From: Clostridia bacterium
Lineage (GTDB): Bacteria; Bacillota; Clostridia; Oscillospirales; CAG-272
Reading direction: 5' to 3'
DNA length: 8,966 nt
Assembly (NCBI GenBank): GCA_017556845.1
Contig: JAFYMA010000114.1
Location: 1-8,966, forward strand
Part shown: positions 1 to 6,575 of the stretch, one piece after another
Position numbering within the stretch: the stretch's first letter is position 1
How the letters are laid out: every line of letters starts with the position of its first letter
Notes under the pieces: model-generated
What the model was told of the DNA's origin: nothing
What the model saw: only the letters and a program-made list of their open reading frames with translations
Databases searched by the model: none
Position numbers and translations under genes: made by a program

Positions 1-98
1 CCCGTAAGAACGACGAACTTATCACGGGGTATCTTAACGTCTATGTTTTTCAGGTTGTGAACTCTCACACCCTTGGCTTCAATATATTTATTTGGCAT
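1..98 (-). CDS. uvrA: UvrA, excinuclease ABC subunit A (N-terminal 32 codons only)
   Basis: The reverse strand from base 98 opens with ATG and reads MPNKYIEAKGVRVHNL and onward to PRDKFVVLTG at the window edge. This is the characteristic UvrA start: the conserved RxHNLKNI(D) segment, the IPRDKxVVxTG strand, and then (outside the window) the first Walker A motif. UvrA is the ATPase dimer that scans DNA for bulky lesions and loads UvrB in nucleotide excision repair. The ATG lies only two bases after the uvrB stop codon, so the two genes are almost certainly cotranscribed and translationally coupled. The upstream AGGA inside the end of uvrB is only a weak ribosome binding site. The rest of the gene lies outside the window, so its completeness cannot be judged. 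Confidence 0.95.
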   Translation of the reverse strand, partial: MPNKYIEAKGVRVHNLKNIDVKIPRDKFVVLT

Positions 99-100
99 AC

Positions 101-2065
101 TCAGTTATTTTCCAATTCCTTTATCAAATCTCTGAAATGAGCCGCATCTTCAAATCTGAGCTCGCTTGCAGCCTTTTTCATTTCTATGGTCAGCTTTTGA
201 ATTTGCGTTTCTTTTTGAGCTTTCGTCAGCTTTTTCTGCTTCTTTTCTTTATCTTTTTTGGGTTCTTTAGCCTTGATGTCAATAACGTCGCGGATCGATT
301 TTGACACGGAGCGCGGAGTTATTCCGTTAATGCGGTTGTATTCACTCTGAATGCTGCGGCGGCGTTCTGTTTCTGCAACCGATGCACGTATCGAGTCCGT
401 TTCTTTGTCTGCGTACATTATTACAGTGCCGTCAATATGTCTTGCGGCTCTTCCTATCGTCTGTATCAAAGATACCTCGGAGCGCAAAAAGCCTTCCTTG
501 TCGGCATCGAGTATAGCAACGAGCGAGACCTCAGGCATATCAAGACCCTCGCGCAACAGGTTGATACCGACTAAAACATCGAAAACTCCCAAGCGAAGAT
601 CACGTATTATCTCGTTACGCTCAAGCGTATCTACCTCGTGGTGAATATACCGTACGCTTATACCTGCGCTTTCAATAAATTCGGTAAGATCCTCTGCCAT
701 TTTCGTTGTAAGCGTTGTAACGAGCGTACGTTCCTTCTTTTTTACTCTCTGACGAATTTCTCCCAAAAGATCGTCAACCTGTCCTTTTACCGGACGTATT
801 ATTATCTTAGGATCGCAAAGACCGGTAGGGCGGATTATCTGTTCTGTGATCTGCTGTGAACGCTTTCTTTCATATTCGGCGGGCGTTGCACTGACGAATA
901 TCACCTGATTTATCTTTGATTCGAATTCATCAAAGCACAAAGGGCGGTTATCGTATGCCGACGGCAACCGAAATCCGAAATCAACGAGATTCTTTTTTCT
1001 TGCTCTGTCGCCGCCGTTCATCGCTCGTACTTGAGGCAATGTAACGTGGGATTCATCTATAAACATAAGGTAATCATCGGGAAAAAAGTCTAACAGACAA
1101 AACGGCGTTGAGCCGGGCTTGCGTCCTGAAAAAATGCGTGAATAGTTTTCAATACCGGAGCAGTAGCCTACCTCTTTTATCATCTCAAGATCGTATTTTG
1201 TACGTTCTTCTATACGCTGAGCCTCGAGCAGCTTTCCCTGCGATTTAAAATAAGCTACGCGCTCCTGCATTTCATCAAATATCTGCCCGAGAGCCTGCAT
1301 ACGCTTTTCTTCTGATACGGCATAGTGAGTTGCGGGATAAATTGCAGCGTATGAAAGATAGTTTATAACCTCTCCCGTTACTATATTTACTTCGGAAATT
1401 CTGTCTATTTCATCACCGAAAAACTCAACTCGCAGTGCCTTTTCGCCCTCGTTCGATGGCAAAAGCTCGACTGTATCGCCTCTGACGCGGAATTTACCGC
1501 GAATAAGGCTGATATCGTTTCTTTCGTAGTTGATCGACAGAAGCTTTGATATATATTCATTTCTGTCCATCACAGTACCCGGACGTATAGATAAAACAAG
1601 ATCCTTATATTCTGAAGGATCGCCAAGAGAATATATGCACGAAACGCTTGATACGATGATAACGTCGCGCCGCTCAAGCAGGGCAGAGGTTGCACTGTGG
1701 CGGAGCTTGTCTATTTCATCGTTGATAAGCGAATCCTTTTCAATATATAGGTCTTTCCCGGGTATATACGCCTCCGGCTGAAAGTAATCGTAATATGATA
1801 TGAAATATTCAACTGCATTATTGGGAAAAAACTCCCTGAACTCCGAACAAAGCTGTGCTGCAAGAGTCTTATTATGAGCAAGCACCAAAGTCGGCTTATT
1901 TACTTTTTCTATTATGTTAGCCATTGTAAACGTTTTGCCGCTGCCTGTAACACCGAGCAACGTCTGCGCTGACATGCCGTTGTTGATTCCGTTTACAAGA
2001 GCTTCGATCGCCGCAGGTTGATCTCCTGTCGGAGAAAATGGCGATTTGAGTTCAAATCTGCTCAA
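101..2065 (-). CDS. uvrB: UvrB, excinuclease ABC subunit B
   Basis: UvrB is the damage-verifying helicase-like subunit of nucleotide excision repair; it receives the lesion from UvrA and then recruits UvrC. The 654-residue product is full length (the E. coli protein has 673). Visible motifs in order: Walker A GVTGSGKT at 38-45; the DNA-clamping beta-hairpin region around 90-115 with YYDYFQPEAYIP; the Walker B/DEAD-like box FIDESH at 335-340; VSATPAEYE near 391; the LLREGLDMPEVSL segment near 503; QTIGRAAR at 535-542, supplying the arginine finger region; a lysine-rich linker at about 598-624; and a C-terminal UVR domain at about 626-654 that binds UvrC or UvrA. The start is TTG at 2065, chosen because AGGAGG (2071-2076) sits five bases upstream and the protein begins at the usual family position. 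It lies 13 nt after the upstream HEXXH gene and just before uvrA. I saw no LexA/DinR box. Confidence 0.98.
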   Translation of the reverse strand: MSRFELKSPFSPTGDQPAAIEALVNGINNGMSAQTLLGVTGSGKTFTMANIIEKVNKPTLVLAHNKTLAAQLCSEFREFFPNNAVEYFISYYDYFQPEAYIPGKDLYIEKDSLINDEIDKLRHSATSALLERRDVIIVSSVSCIYSLGDPSEYKDLVLSIRPGTVMDRNEYISKLLSINYERNDISLIRGKFRVRGDTVELLPSNEGEKALRVEFFGDEIDRISEVNIVTGEVINYLSYAAIYPATHYAVSEEKRMQALGQIFDEMQERVAYFKSQGKLLEAQRIEERTKYDLEMIKEVGYCSGIENYSRIFSGRKPGSTPFCLLDFFPDDYLMFIDESHVTLPQVRAMNGGDRARKKNLVDFGFRLPSAYDNRPLCFDEFESKINQVIFVSATPAEYERKRSQQITEQIIRPTGLCDPKIIIRPVKGQVDDLLGEIRQRVKKKERTLVTTLTTKMAEDLTEFIESAGISVRYIHHEVDTLERNEIIRDLRLGVFDVLVGINLLREGLDMPEVSLVAILDADKEGFLRSEVSLIQTIGRAARHIDGTVIMYADKETDSIRASVAETERRRSIQSEYNRINGITPRSVSKSIRDVIDIKAKEPKKDKEKKQKKLTKAQKETQIQKLTIEMKKAASELRFEDAAHFRDLIKELENN

Positions 2066-2078
2066 AGCGACCTCCTGT

Positions 2079-2543
2079 TCAGTTAATAAGTGCGTTTTCC
2101 ATTGATTTTTTCTTTAAAACCTTTTCACCGAGATGGTTTGCCCACCGTTCCGTAAAAAAGGAAAAATATGATATACTTTTCTCCTTGCGCATACGGTTAA
2201 GCGCCGGAATGAATGCCCATAAAAAAGATGGAATTCCCATAACTATAAGATACAGCGGGCCTAATATAAGAGATTGTATCGTGTGACCGTATTCATGCAC
2301 GATAAGACGCTCGCAAACCTCGGGCGGCGACCACTTGCTATGAAGTGACGGATAGCAATACGGATTATCGGTAACGAATATAAACATTCCAAGCGATAAG
2401 CTTGAAGAAAGCTTCCAATACGTTATTACTGCGCCGTGATAAAAGCAATGCTTATGTTTTACATTGATGAGAAATATTATTCCGCCGAGAAAAGTTTGCA
2501 AAATCCCGTACGTGCACTGAACCAAGATGTATAGTAACTTCAA
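2079..2543 (-). CDS. Small membrane-associated protein with a HEXXH metal-binding motif, function unknown
   Basis: This 154-residue protein has a hydrophobic N-terminal segment (about 5-27) and a second hydrophobic stretch (about 92-114), so it is probably membrane bound. HEYGH at 83-87 is an HEXXH motif, typical of zinc metalloproteases. A downstream FTERWAN segment places Glu132 where a third zinc ligand could lie. I associate the pattern HEYGHxxQS, then hydrophobic GIPSxLWA, then TExWAN with uncharacterised hypothetical proteins; a protease activity is inferred from the motif only. The start is TTG at 2543, seven bases after AGGAGG (2551-2556); no better ATG is in frame. It is the first gene of the uvrBA transcript and ends 13 nt before uvrB, so it may share DNA-damage or housekeeping expression. 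The sequence gives no direct functional link to repair. Confidence 0.82.
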   Translation of the reverse strand: MKLLYILVQCTYGILQTFLGGIIFLINVKHKHCFYHGAVITYWKLSSSLSLGMFIFVTDNPYCYPSLHSKWSPPEVCERLIVHEYGHTIQSLILGPLYLIVMGIPSFLWAFIPALNRMRKEKSISYFSFFTERWANHLGEKVLKKKSMENALIN

Positions 2544-2575
2544 AGCCTATCCTCCTTAAAATATACAGTGCAATA

Positions 2576-2604
2576 ATTGTATCTCATAAATATTAAATTT
2601 TCAA
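2576..2604 (-). promoter_or_regulatory. Sigma-A-type promoter for the HEXXH gene-uvrB-uvrA operon
   Basis: On the reverse strand a -35 TTGAAA (2599-2604) and a -10 TACAAT (2576-2581) are separated by exactly 17 bases. The start would fall about 25 bases before the TTG of the HEXXH gene. This is the only good promoter upstream of the three-gene cluster. An AT-rich inverted repeat overlaps the -35 and the spacer (see the repeat entry). Confidence 0.75.
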
Positions 2605-2664
2605 TATTTATTATAAACTATTCACAAAAAAGCTCTTCCGTAAATATAATATCAATAAATATTG
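2586..2664. repeat. Short AT-rich repeat present three times in the divergent promoter region
   Basis: ATAAATATT occurs at 2586-2594 and 2655-2663 on the plus strand and at 2603-2611 on the minus strand. The first and third of these positions in order form a 9-bp inverted repeat with an 8-base spacer that covers the minus-strand -35 region. The match extends to 11 bases (AATAAATATTG) between 2602-2612 (minus) and 2654-2664 (plus), the latter touching the ribosome binding site of the amidase gene. It could be an operator for a regulator acting on both divergent units, but the DNA is so AT-rich that chance is a serious alternative. Confidence 0.4.
2621..2650 (+). promoter_or_regulatory. Sigma-A-type promoter for the plus-strand amidase gene
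   Basis: TTCACA (2621-2626, five of six consensus bases) and a perfect TATAAT (2645-2650) are separated by 18 bases. The predicted start lies about 17 bases before the ATG at 2674, giving a very short leader that contains little beyond the GGAGG site. Confidence 0.7.
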
Positions 2665-2673
2665 GAGGAAAAT

Positions 2674-3240
2674 ATGGCGATTAAAATTTTTATTGATCAA
2701 GGACATAATCCCAAAAATCCGAATTCAGGTGCTGAGGGGAACGGCTTTCAGGAGGCAGATCTCGTATATAGGATCGGCATTATACTGCGTGATATGCTGA
2801 ACAAAAATCCGGAATATGAGGCTATTACGTCACGAAATTCACCTGATGAGATACTCGGAACGAGCAATTCAACATCTCTTGCCGCAAGAGTAAATGCAGC
2901 TAACCAGTGGGAAGCTGACTATTTTATCAGTCTGCATGCAAACGCATCAGCAAATTCATCTGCAACGGGAAGCGAGGCATTCGTGTTCAGTCAGACGAGT
3001 AAGGCATCGCCTCTTGCAGAAAGTATTTTAAAATGGTTGCAGTATATAGTAGGAACGAAGAGCAGGGGAGTATTTTCAAGACCCGGACTTTACGTTTTGC
3101 GAAGAACACAAATGCCTGCAACTCTCGTCGAGCTTGGTTTTATAACGAATGCTGAGGAAGCGAGAAATATGAATGAAAATCCCGGTGACTATGCCTTAGG
3201 TATTTATGACGGCATAATCAATTATTTCGGAACTACTTGA
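2674..3240 (+). CDS. N-acetylmuramoyl-L-alanine amidase (Amidase_3 family), no signal peptide
   Basis: The enzyme would hydrolyse the amide bond between N-acetylmuramic acid and L-alanine in peptidoglycan. The 188-residue protein is essentially one Amidase_3 catalytic domain. Candidate zinc ligands and the catalytic glutamate are all present: His11 in IDQGHN, Glu27 in FQEADL, His88 in SLHANAS, and Glu153 in LVELGFITN. The N terminus goes straight into the first beta strand, so there is no signal peptide, wall-binding or membrane segment. It could act on imported fragments, be released by lysis, or belong to a phage or spore programme. The start is ATG at 2674 because GGAGG (2664-2668) lies five bases upstream. 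An in-frame TTG at 2662 overlaps that Shine-Dalgarno sequence and is rejected. It is divergent from the uvr operon and monocistronic, ending at a strong hairpin. Confidence 0.93.
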   Translation: MAIKIFIDQGHNPKNPNSGAEGNGFQEADLVYRIGIILRDMLNKNPEYEAITSRNSPDEILGTSNSTSLAARVNAANQWEADYFISLHANASANSSATGSEAFVFSQTSKASPLAESILKWLQYIVGTKSRGVFSRPGLYVLRRTQMPATLVELGFITNAEEARNMNENPGDYALGIYDGIINYFGTT

Positions 3241-3252
3241 AAAATTAGAGAA

Positions 3253-3284
3253 GATCAGCCGTCATCATATTATGACGGCTGATC
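3253..3284. terminator. Bidirectional hairpin terminator between the convergent amidase and thiT genes
   Basis: A perfect 13-bp stem (GATCAGCCGTCAT at 3253-3265 with its complement at 3272-3284) encloses a 6-base loop. It begins 12 bases after the amidase stop and ends 3 bases before the thiT stop codon. The plus-strand tail GTATTATTT and the minus-strand tail TTCTCTAATTTT are both moderately U-rich, fitting use in both directions. Confidence 0.85.
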
Positions 3285-3287
3285 GTA

Positions 3288-3923
3288 TTATTTAGCTATA
3301 TCCTTTGTTATAAACGGTACTGTACTGACCGCAAGAGATCCTATACACGTAAGAAGTATTTCAGGTATCATATAGCATCCGTTATAGATGACAGAATACA
3401 AGATATATAAAGGCGCACCTGTGAACGTTGAAATAACGTAGCTTGCAAATGTACCGCTCATAACATCACCGAAAAACCATTCCGCGTAAGAGCCGAAGAA
3501 TATTGCGCCCGATAAGACGTGAAAAGCATAGCAGACTGTCAGTGACAGAAGCGTTCCGAAAATCAAAGCCTTTTTGGGAGTCTTATTTCTGAAAAGTCCG
3601 CCGAGTCCCAAGGCGCTGTAAGCTAAAACGTAGTCTAAAAGACACATTAAAACTATGCGCCACCACACCATCTGGCTTTCGCCCGGCAGAACGAATACCG
3701 AGATCGTATTAACACCCAGAAGCATTTGTAAAACGCTGTATACAAAACCGCACGAAAGCCCCCATTTGACTCCGTATCTGTATGAGATCAGAATAACGGG
3801 GAGCATACTTAATAATGTGATACTTCCGCCAAACGAAAATTCAAATATCTTAAGCATAGATAAAACTGTTGCAAGAGCTAACAAAACTCCGCTTTCACAA
3901 AGCCTTTTTGTTGAGTATTTCAT
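3288..3923 (-). CDS. thiT: ThiT-like thiamine transporter, substrate-binding (S) component of an ECF transporter
   Basis: ThiT proteins are integral membrane S components that bind thiamine and use a shared EcfA-EcfA'-EcfT energising module, which is not encoded here. The 211-residue protein is strongly hydrophobic with about six membrane segments. Family signatures seen are GGSITLLSMLPV at 32-43, SYRYGVKWGL at 47-56, HVLSGAIFFGSYAEW at 135-149 and YSVIYNGCYMIPE at 176-188. His135, Tyr176 and Asn181 match the positions of thiamine-contacting residues in ThiT. The segment between His135 and Tyr176 is longer than usual. The start is ATG at 3923, five bases after GGAGG (3929-3933); an in-frame TTG at 3935 lies on the Shine-Dalgarno and is rejected. 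The TPP riboswitch directly upstream independently supports a thiamine role and indicates repression when thiamine pyrophosphate is plentiful. Confidence 0.93.
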   Translation of the reverse strand: MKYSTKRLCESGVLLALATVLSMLKIFEFSFGGSITLLSMLPVILISYRYGVKWGLSCGFVYSVLQMLLGVNTISVFVLPGESQMVWWRIVLMCLLDYVLAYSALGLGGLFRNKTPKKALIFGTLLSLTVCYAFHVLSGAIFFGSYAEWFFGDVMSGTFASYVISTFTGAPLYILYSVIYNGCYMIPEILLTCIGSLAVSTVPFITKDIAK

Positions 3924-3930
3924 ACTATCC

Positions 3931-3975
3931 TCCAAAATAAACAGCGGTCTGACCGCAAGTGCAATTCAGACCGCC
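3931..3975 (-). terminator. Leader terminator of the TPP riboswitch (expression platform)
   Basis: Read on the reverse strand, GCGGTCTGA (3966-3974) pairs perfectly with TCAGACCGC (3944-3952) across a 13-base loop and is followed by TGTTTATTTT, immediately before the thiT Shine-Dalgarno sequence. This is an intrinsic terminator between the TPP aptamer and the gene, so the switch most likely works by premature termination. A competing small hairpin (GCGGT-CAG-ACCGC, 3944-3956) uses the same 3' arm, and AGGTGC in the aptamer's last conserved strand could pair with GCACTT in the terminator loop. Either could contribute to an alternative fold. Confidence 0.8.
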
Positions 3976-3994
3976 CTAAATAAAGGCTATAAAT

Positions 3995-4085
3995 ACATCC
4001 AAGCACCTACGTCGGCATTATCCGCATCAGGTTACGGGTCGAAGCTTTAACTTCCTCTCAGCCTGCACAGCAAGCTCCCCTATGT
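3995..4085 (-). ncRNA. TPP riboswitch (THI element)
   Basis: The reverse strand carries the invariant THI-box blocks in order. GGGG and a 6-bp P3 stem (GCUUGC-UGU-GCAGGC) come first, followed by CUGAGA (4056-4061). A small optional P3a hairpin (GAAGU-UAAA-GCUUC) comes next, then ACCC pairing with GGGG as P2. ACCUGAU (4026-4032) and GGAUAAUGCC (4014-4023) follow, and CGUAGGU closes P4 with ACCU. The outer P1 helix appears weak (ACAU with AUGU). It binds thiamine pyrophosphate and, with the hairpin downstream, should switch off thiT when TPP is abundant. Confidence 0.96.
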
Positions 4086-4105
4086 TATATTGTTTTGTTG
4101 TGCTG

Positions 4106-4134
4106 ATTATATCACACATTTATGATCTTGTCAA
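4106..4134 (-). promoter_or_regulatory. Fully consensus sigma-A promoter for the TPP riboswitch-thiT transcript
   Basis: On the reverse strand TTGACA (4129-4134) and TATAAT (4106-4111) are separated by exactly 17 bases, matching the consensus at all twelve positions. Transcription would begin near 4099, leaving a leader of about 175 nt that contains the aptamer and terminator. Such a strong promoter suits a gene whose control lies in the leader. Confidence 0.9.
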
Positions 4135-4152
4135 TAGTAAATCTGTATTTTA

Positions 4153-4197
4153 TAAATTATAAAAACACCGACCAGGTTTTTATCTTGGTCGGTGTTT
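4153..4197 (-). terminator. Rho-independent terminator of the dockerin glucosaminidase operon
   Basis: A 12-bp perfect stem (AAACACCGACCA with TGGTCGGTGTTT; arms 4163-4174 and 4186-4197) starts 5 bases after the stop codon at 4203. On the reverse strand the stem runs into TTTTTATAATTT, a good U-tract. It separates the hydrolase transcript from the thiT promoter immediately downstream. Confidence 0.9.
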
Positions 4198-4202
4198 AAG
4201 TC

Positions 4203-6533
4203 TTATTTTACACAAATATCGGCGATGTTTGCAAGATCGCTTTGAGTGATCGAACCGTTCAGATCGCTGTCAGCTGCTGCAAGATAGCCGGTTGTATAGT
4301 GGCCGCCGATTTGCTTTTTGACCTTTATAACATCCTTAGCTGAAACAATACCGTCGCCGTCTAAGTCACCCGTTACAATAACAGTTGAACTCTTTACAGC
4401 TGTTTGGCCTATAAACATTTTGATAACGTAGCCGGATTTCAGCTCAGAAGATGTTACAACGTTTCCTGCAAGGTCAAATACCTTGCAGTTAGCGGTAGCT
4501 ACTTTAGAAATAAGCTCAGAGCCTGTCGTACCTTCTTCAATTCCGCAGAATACGTTCTGATTGTTGAATTTAGTATCCTTATAACCCGATCCTTCGTCTG
4601 TGGAGATAGTATAATTTGATCCGAGAACGACATCAAACTTGAATTCTGCCATAACGAACTTAAGACCGGATTTTGCTGTAATATAGATCTTAGCCGTATG
4701 TACGCCGAGTGAAAGATCAGATGTGGGAATTGCGTGGTCGAAGCCGTTAAGCTCGCTGTTCGTCTTTGCCAGTTCTTCGTGACCGGGAGCCGCAAGTACG
4801 TCAGGACGATGCTTGGGTGTCAATGTAACGTCGTTTCCGCCGTCAATTGATACGGAGAATCTGCTAACGCCGCTCGGCGCAAGACCCCAACCTCTCGTTA
4901 TAAGATCTTTTCCTATCTCAACGGATGTTGTTGATGAGGTAGAAGGAGTATCGAGAACGAATCTACAGTCGGTCTGCTCTGTCTGAACAGTAAGATTTAT
5001 AACTGCAACAGGGAAGTTCTGAACACCTGTGGCTGCGGAAAGCGACTGAGTACGTCCCTTGATAACGATAACGTGTGAACCGGGTGAAAGACCTTTAAGA
5101 TTTGCAGTTCCCTCGTAGGAGTTTATGTCGGACGCTGATGCAGGATATCCTGCCCCGACTGCCGCGTTATAAACGTCAGGTCGTGTATATCCTTTTAATG
5201 AGTGCCAAGTATTACTGAAGTCTATGCTGTAGTAGTAATCTGTTATGCCTCTTGTTGTTATAGCCCAACCATTAAAATAAAGGGAAGGAGAGGTATCTAT
5301 GTTTATCGTGTAAGAAACCTCGGAAGGAGAACTGCCGGCATTGCTTGCGCCTGCAGGATTGTCAATTGCCGTTGAATATGAATAGTTTTCACCTGAGAAG
5401 ATAGATCCGGGGTCAGATCTGGGTGTGCTGGGCATTCCTCTGTAAACGGGGATACAGAATCTGATCTTGATATCAAGGTTTGACTGCATACCCTTCTGTA
5501 TCGTTCTGCCCTCACTGTAAGGAGCAGAGAAGTTCTGCATGTACTGTCCCCAGAAGTTGATGCATTTGCCGTCTTTCATACTGCGTGCATCTACATTGTA
5601 TTTCTGCAAATACAGTGTATTCTGATATCTGTCAAGATAAGACGTCTTAAGCTTCTGAATACCGCCGGAAATAGCTGCTCTGTGAGTTGTCCAGCCTGCA
5701 CCTTTCGCTTCCTTCATACCGTTGAGGTAAATATTGAAGTAACCGTTACCTGAAGCACCCATATTAAAGTAGTTGTAATAACCGTTATAGCCCATAAATT
5801 CACTGTATGAATGGCTTCCGTTAGCGCCGTTAGTGCCGTTTTTGAAATATGTCCACAGAGTATCTCCGCAAGCGCCTGAAATAAGCGGGCTTGTACCTGA
5901 ACCCTGCTCCTGTCTTAATCTTGCCGCAATAAATATCGGGTTTACATTATTTTTTTTGCCCTCTTGGATAAAATACTGTGCGTATGTCATTGAGTTGCCC
6001 GAATCGGGAATTACCTTATGAGACATAAAGCAGCCCGCAAGAGCCGCTTCAACGTCTGCTTCTGAATATGTAGAGTTGCCGTAGTAAAGGTCCATAAACA
6101 TAAATATGTTACGCTCTGTCATGAAGTTTCTCGGGTCCATAACATATCTGAGCGCACCTTCATTTACGGGCCACCAGTCTGAGTCGTATTTGGTTGCATT
6201 TTTTCTGTAAGGCACATAATCGGCGGAAGGATATACAAGGTTGTTATCCTCACCGCAGCCCGAATATTCCATAGAAATTACGTAGTCCCATGTATAAGGT
6301 GTCTTACCTTGCGATTCACTGAGCCCCGTAACATCAAGCGGAACGAATTCCCACGAGGGATGAATGAGGTGAAGCTTTGTAAGTCTTTCAGCGTAGCTGG
6401 AAGGGAAGCCTGCGTTTACAAGTGATTGATAGTAACTGTCAACAGCACCTGCTGAAACCGAAATGAATGAAAAGCATGATGCAATCATCATAACGATAAG
6501 AGCTACTGCCGTAAACCTCTTGAAGATTTTCAA
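4203..6533 (-). CDS. Secreted glucosaminidase (GH73-like) with two beta-sandwich-like modules and a C-terminal dockerin
   Basis: Probable endo-beta-N-acetylglucosaminidase cutting peptidoglycan glycan strands outside the cell. The 776 residues comprise a signal peptide (KR, hydrophobic core, AGA near 28-30) and a catalytic region at about 130-340. That region contains MDPRNF (132-137), AARLRQEQGS with likely catalytic Glu209, YYNYFN (252-257) and YQNTLYLQKYNVD. Two homologous beta-rich modules follow (about 388-516 and 527-636) sharing GW, YS(I)D or SIDGG, RPDV and G-x-H motifs. A linker module comes next (about 640-720), then a type I dockerin (722-776) with EF-hand-like loops D723/D725/D727/D734 and D755/D757/N759/D766. 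I prefer TTG at 6533 as the start: AGGAGA lies 9 bases upstream, whereas GTG at 6542 is only one base from that site. It is the distal gene of a two-gene operon and a paralogue of its neighbour. The in vivo docking partner is unknown. Confidence 0.92.
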   Translation of the reverse strand: MKIFKRFTAVALIVMMIASCFSFISVSAGAVDSYYQSLVNAGFPSSYAERLTKLHLIHPSWEFVPLDVTGLSESQGKTPYTWDYVISMEYSGCGEDNNLVYPSADYVPYRKNATKYDSDWWPVNEGALRYVMDPRNFMTERNIFMFMDLYYGNSTYSEADVEAALAGCFMSHKVIPDSGNSMTYAQYFIQEGKKNNVNPIFIAARLRQEQGSGTSPLISGACGDTLWTYFKNGTNGANGSHSYSEFMGYNGYYNYFNMGASGNGYFNIYLNGMKEAKGAGWTTHRAAISGGIQKLKTSYLDRYQNTLYLQKYNVDARSMKDGKCINFWGQYMQNFSAPYSEGRTIQKGMQSNLDIKIRFCIPVYRGMPSTPRSDPGSIFSGENYSYSTAIDNPAGASNAGSSPSEVSYTINIDTSPSLYFNGWAITTRGITDYYYSIDFSNTWHSLKGYTRPDVYNAAVGAGYPASASDINSYEGTANLKGLSPGSHVIVIKGRTQSLSAATGVQNFPVAVINLTVQTEQTDCRFVLDTPSTSSTTSVEIGKDLITRGWGLAPSGVSRFSVSIDGGNDVTLTPKHRPDVLAAPGHEELAKTNSELNGFDHAIPTSDLSLGVHTAKIYITAKSGLKFVMAEFKFDVVLGSNYTISTDEGSGYKDTKFNNQNVFCGIEEGTTGSELISKVATANCKVFDLAGNVVTSSELKSGYVIKMFIGQTAVKSSTVIVTGDLDGDGIVSAKDVIKVKKQIGGHYTTGYLAAADSDLNGSITQSDLANIADICVK

Positions 6534-6542
6534 ATTTAACAC

Positions 6543-6548
6543 TCTCCT
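6543..6548 (-). promoter_or_regulatory. Ribosome binding site that decides the start of the second glucosaminidase
   Basis: AGGAGA on the reverse strand directly abuts GTG (6542), leaving no workable spacing, but lies 9 bases from the in-frame TTG at 6533. The TTG start gives an N terminus MKIFKR that parallels MKHLKR in the neighbouring paralogue, which supports it further. Confidence 0.65.
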
Positions 6549-6575
6549 TTAAATATAAATACATTATTTATCTGC

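Noticed and set aside
2662..2673. In-frame TTG extension of the amidase by four codons
   Set aside because: The TTG overlaps the GGAGG Shine-Dalgarno sequence that serves the ATG at 2674, so the longer start is not usable.
2544..2673. LexA/DinR (SOS) box upstream of the uvr operon
   Set aside because: I looked for GAAC...GTTC-type half sites on both strands in this stretch and found none.
3924..3935. In-frame TTG extension of thiT by four codons
   Set aside because: The TTG is again the first bases of the GGAGG region five bases before the ATG at 3923.
3655..4050. Plus-strand open frame of 131 codons across thiT and its riboswitch
   Set aside because: It is antisense to a well-supported gene and aptamer, lacks a ribosome binding site and resembles no protein family.
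6534..6542. GTG start for the second glucosaminidase
   Set aside because: Only one base separates it from the AGGAG site; the TTG three codons downstream has normal spacing and a paralogue-like N terminus.
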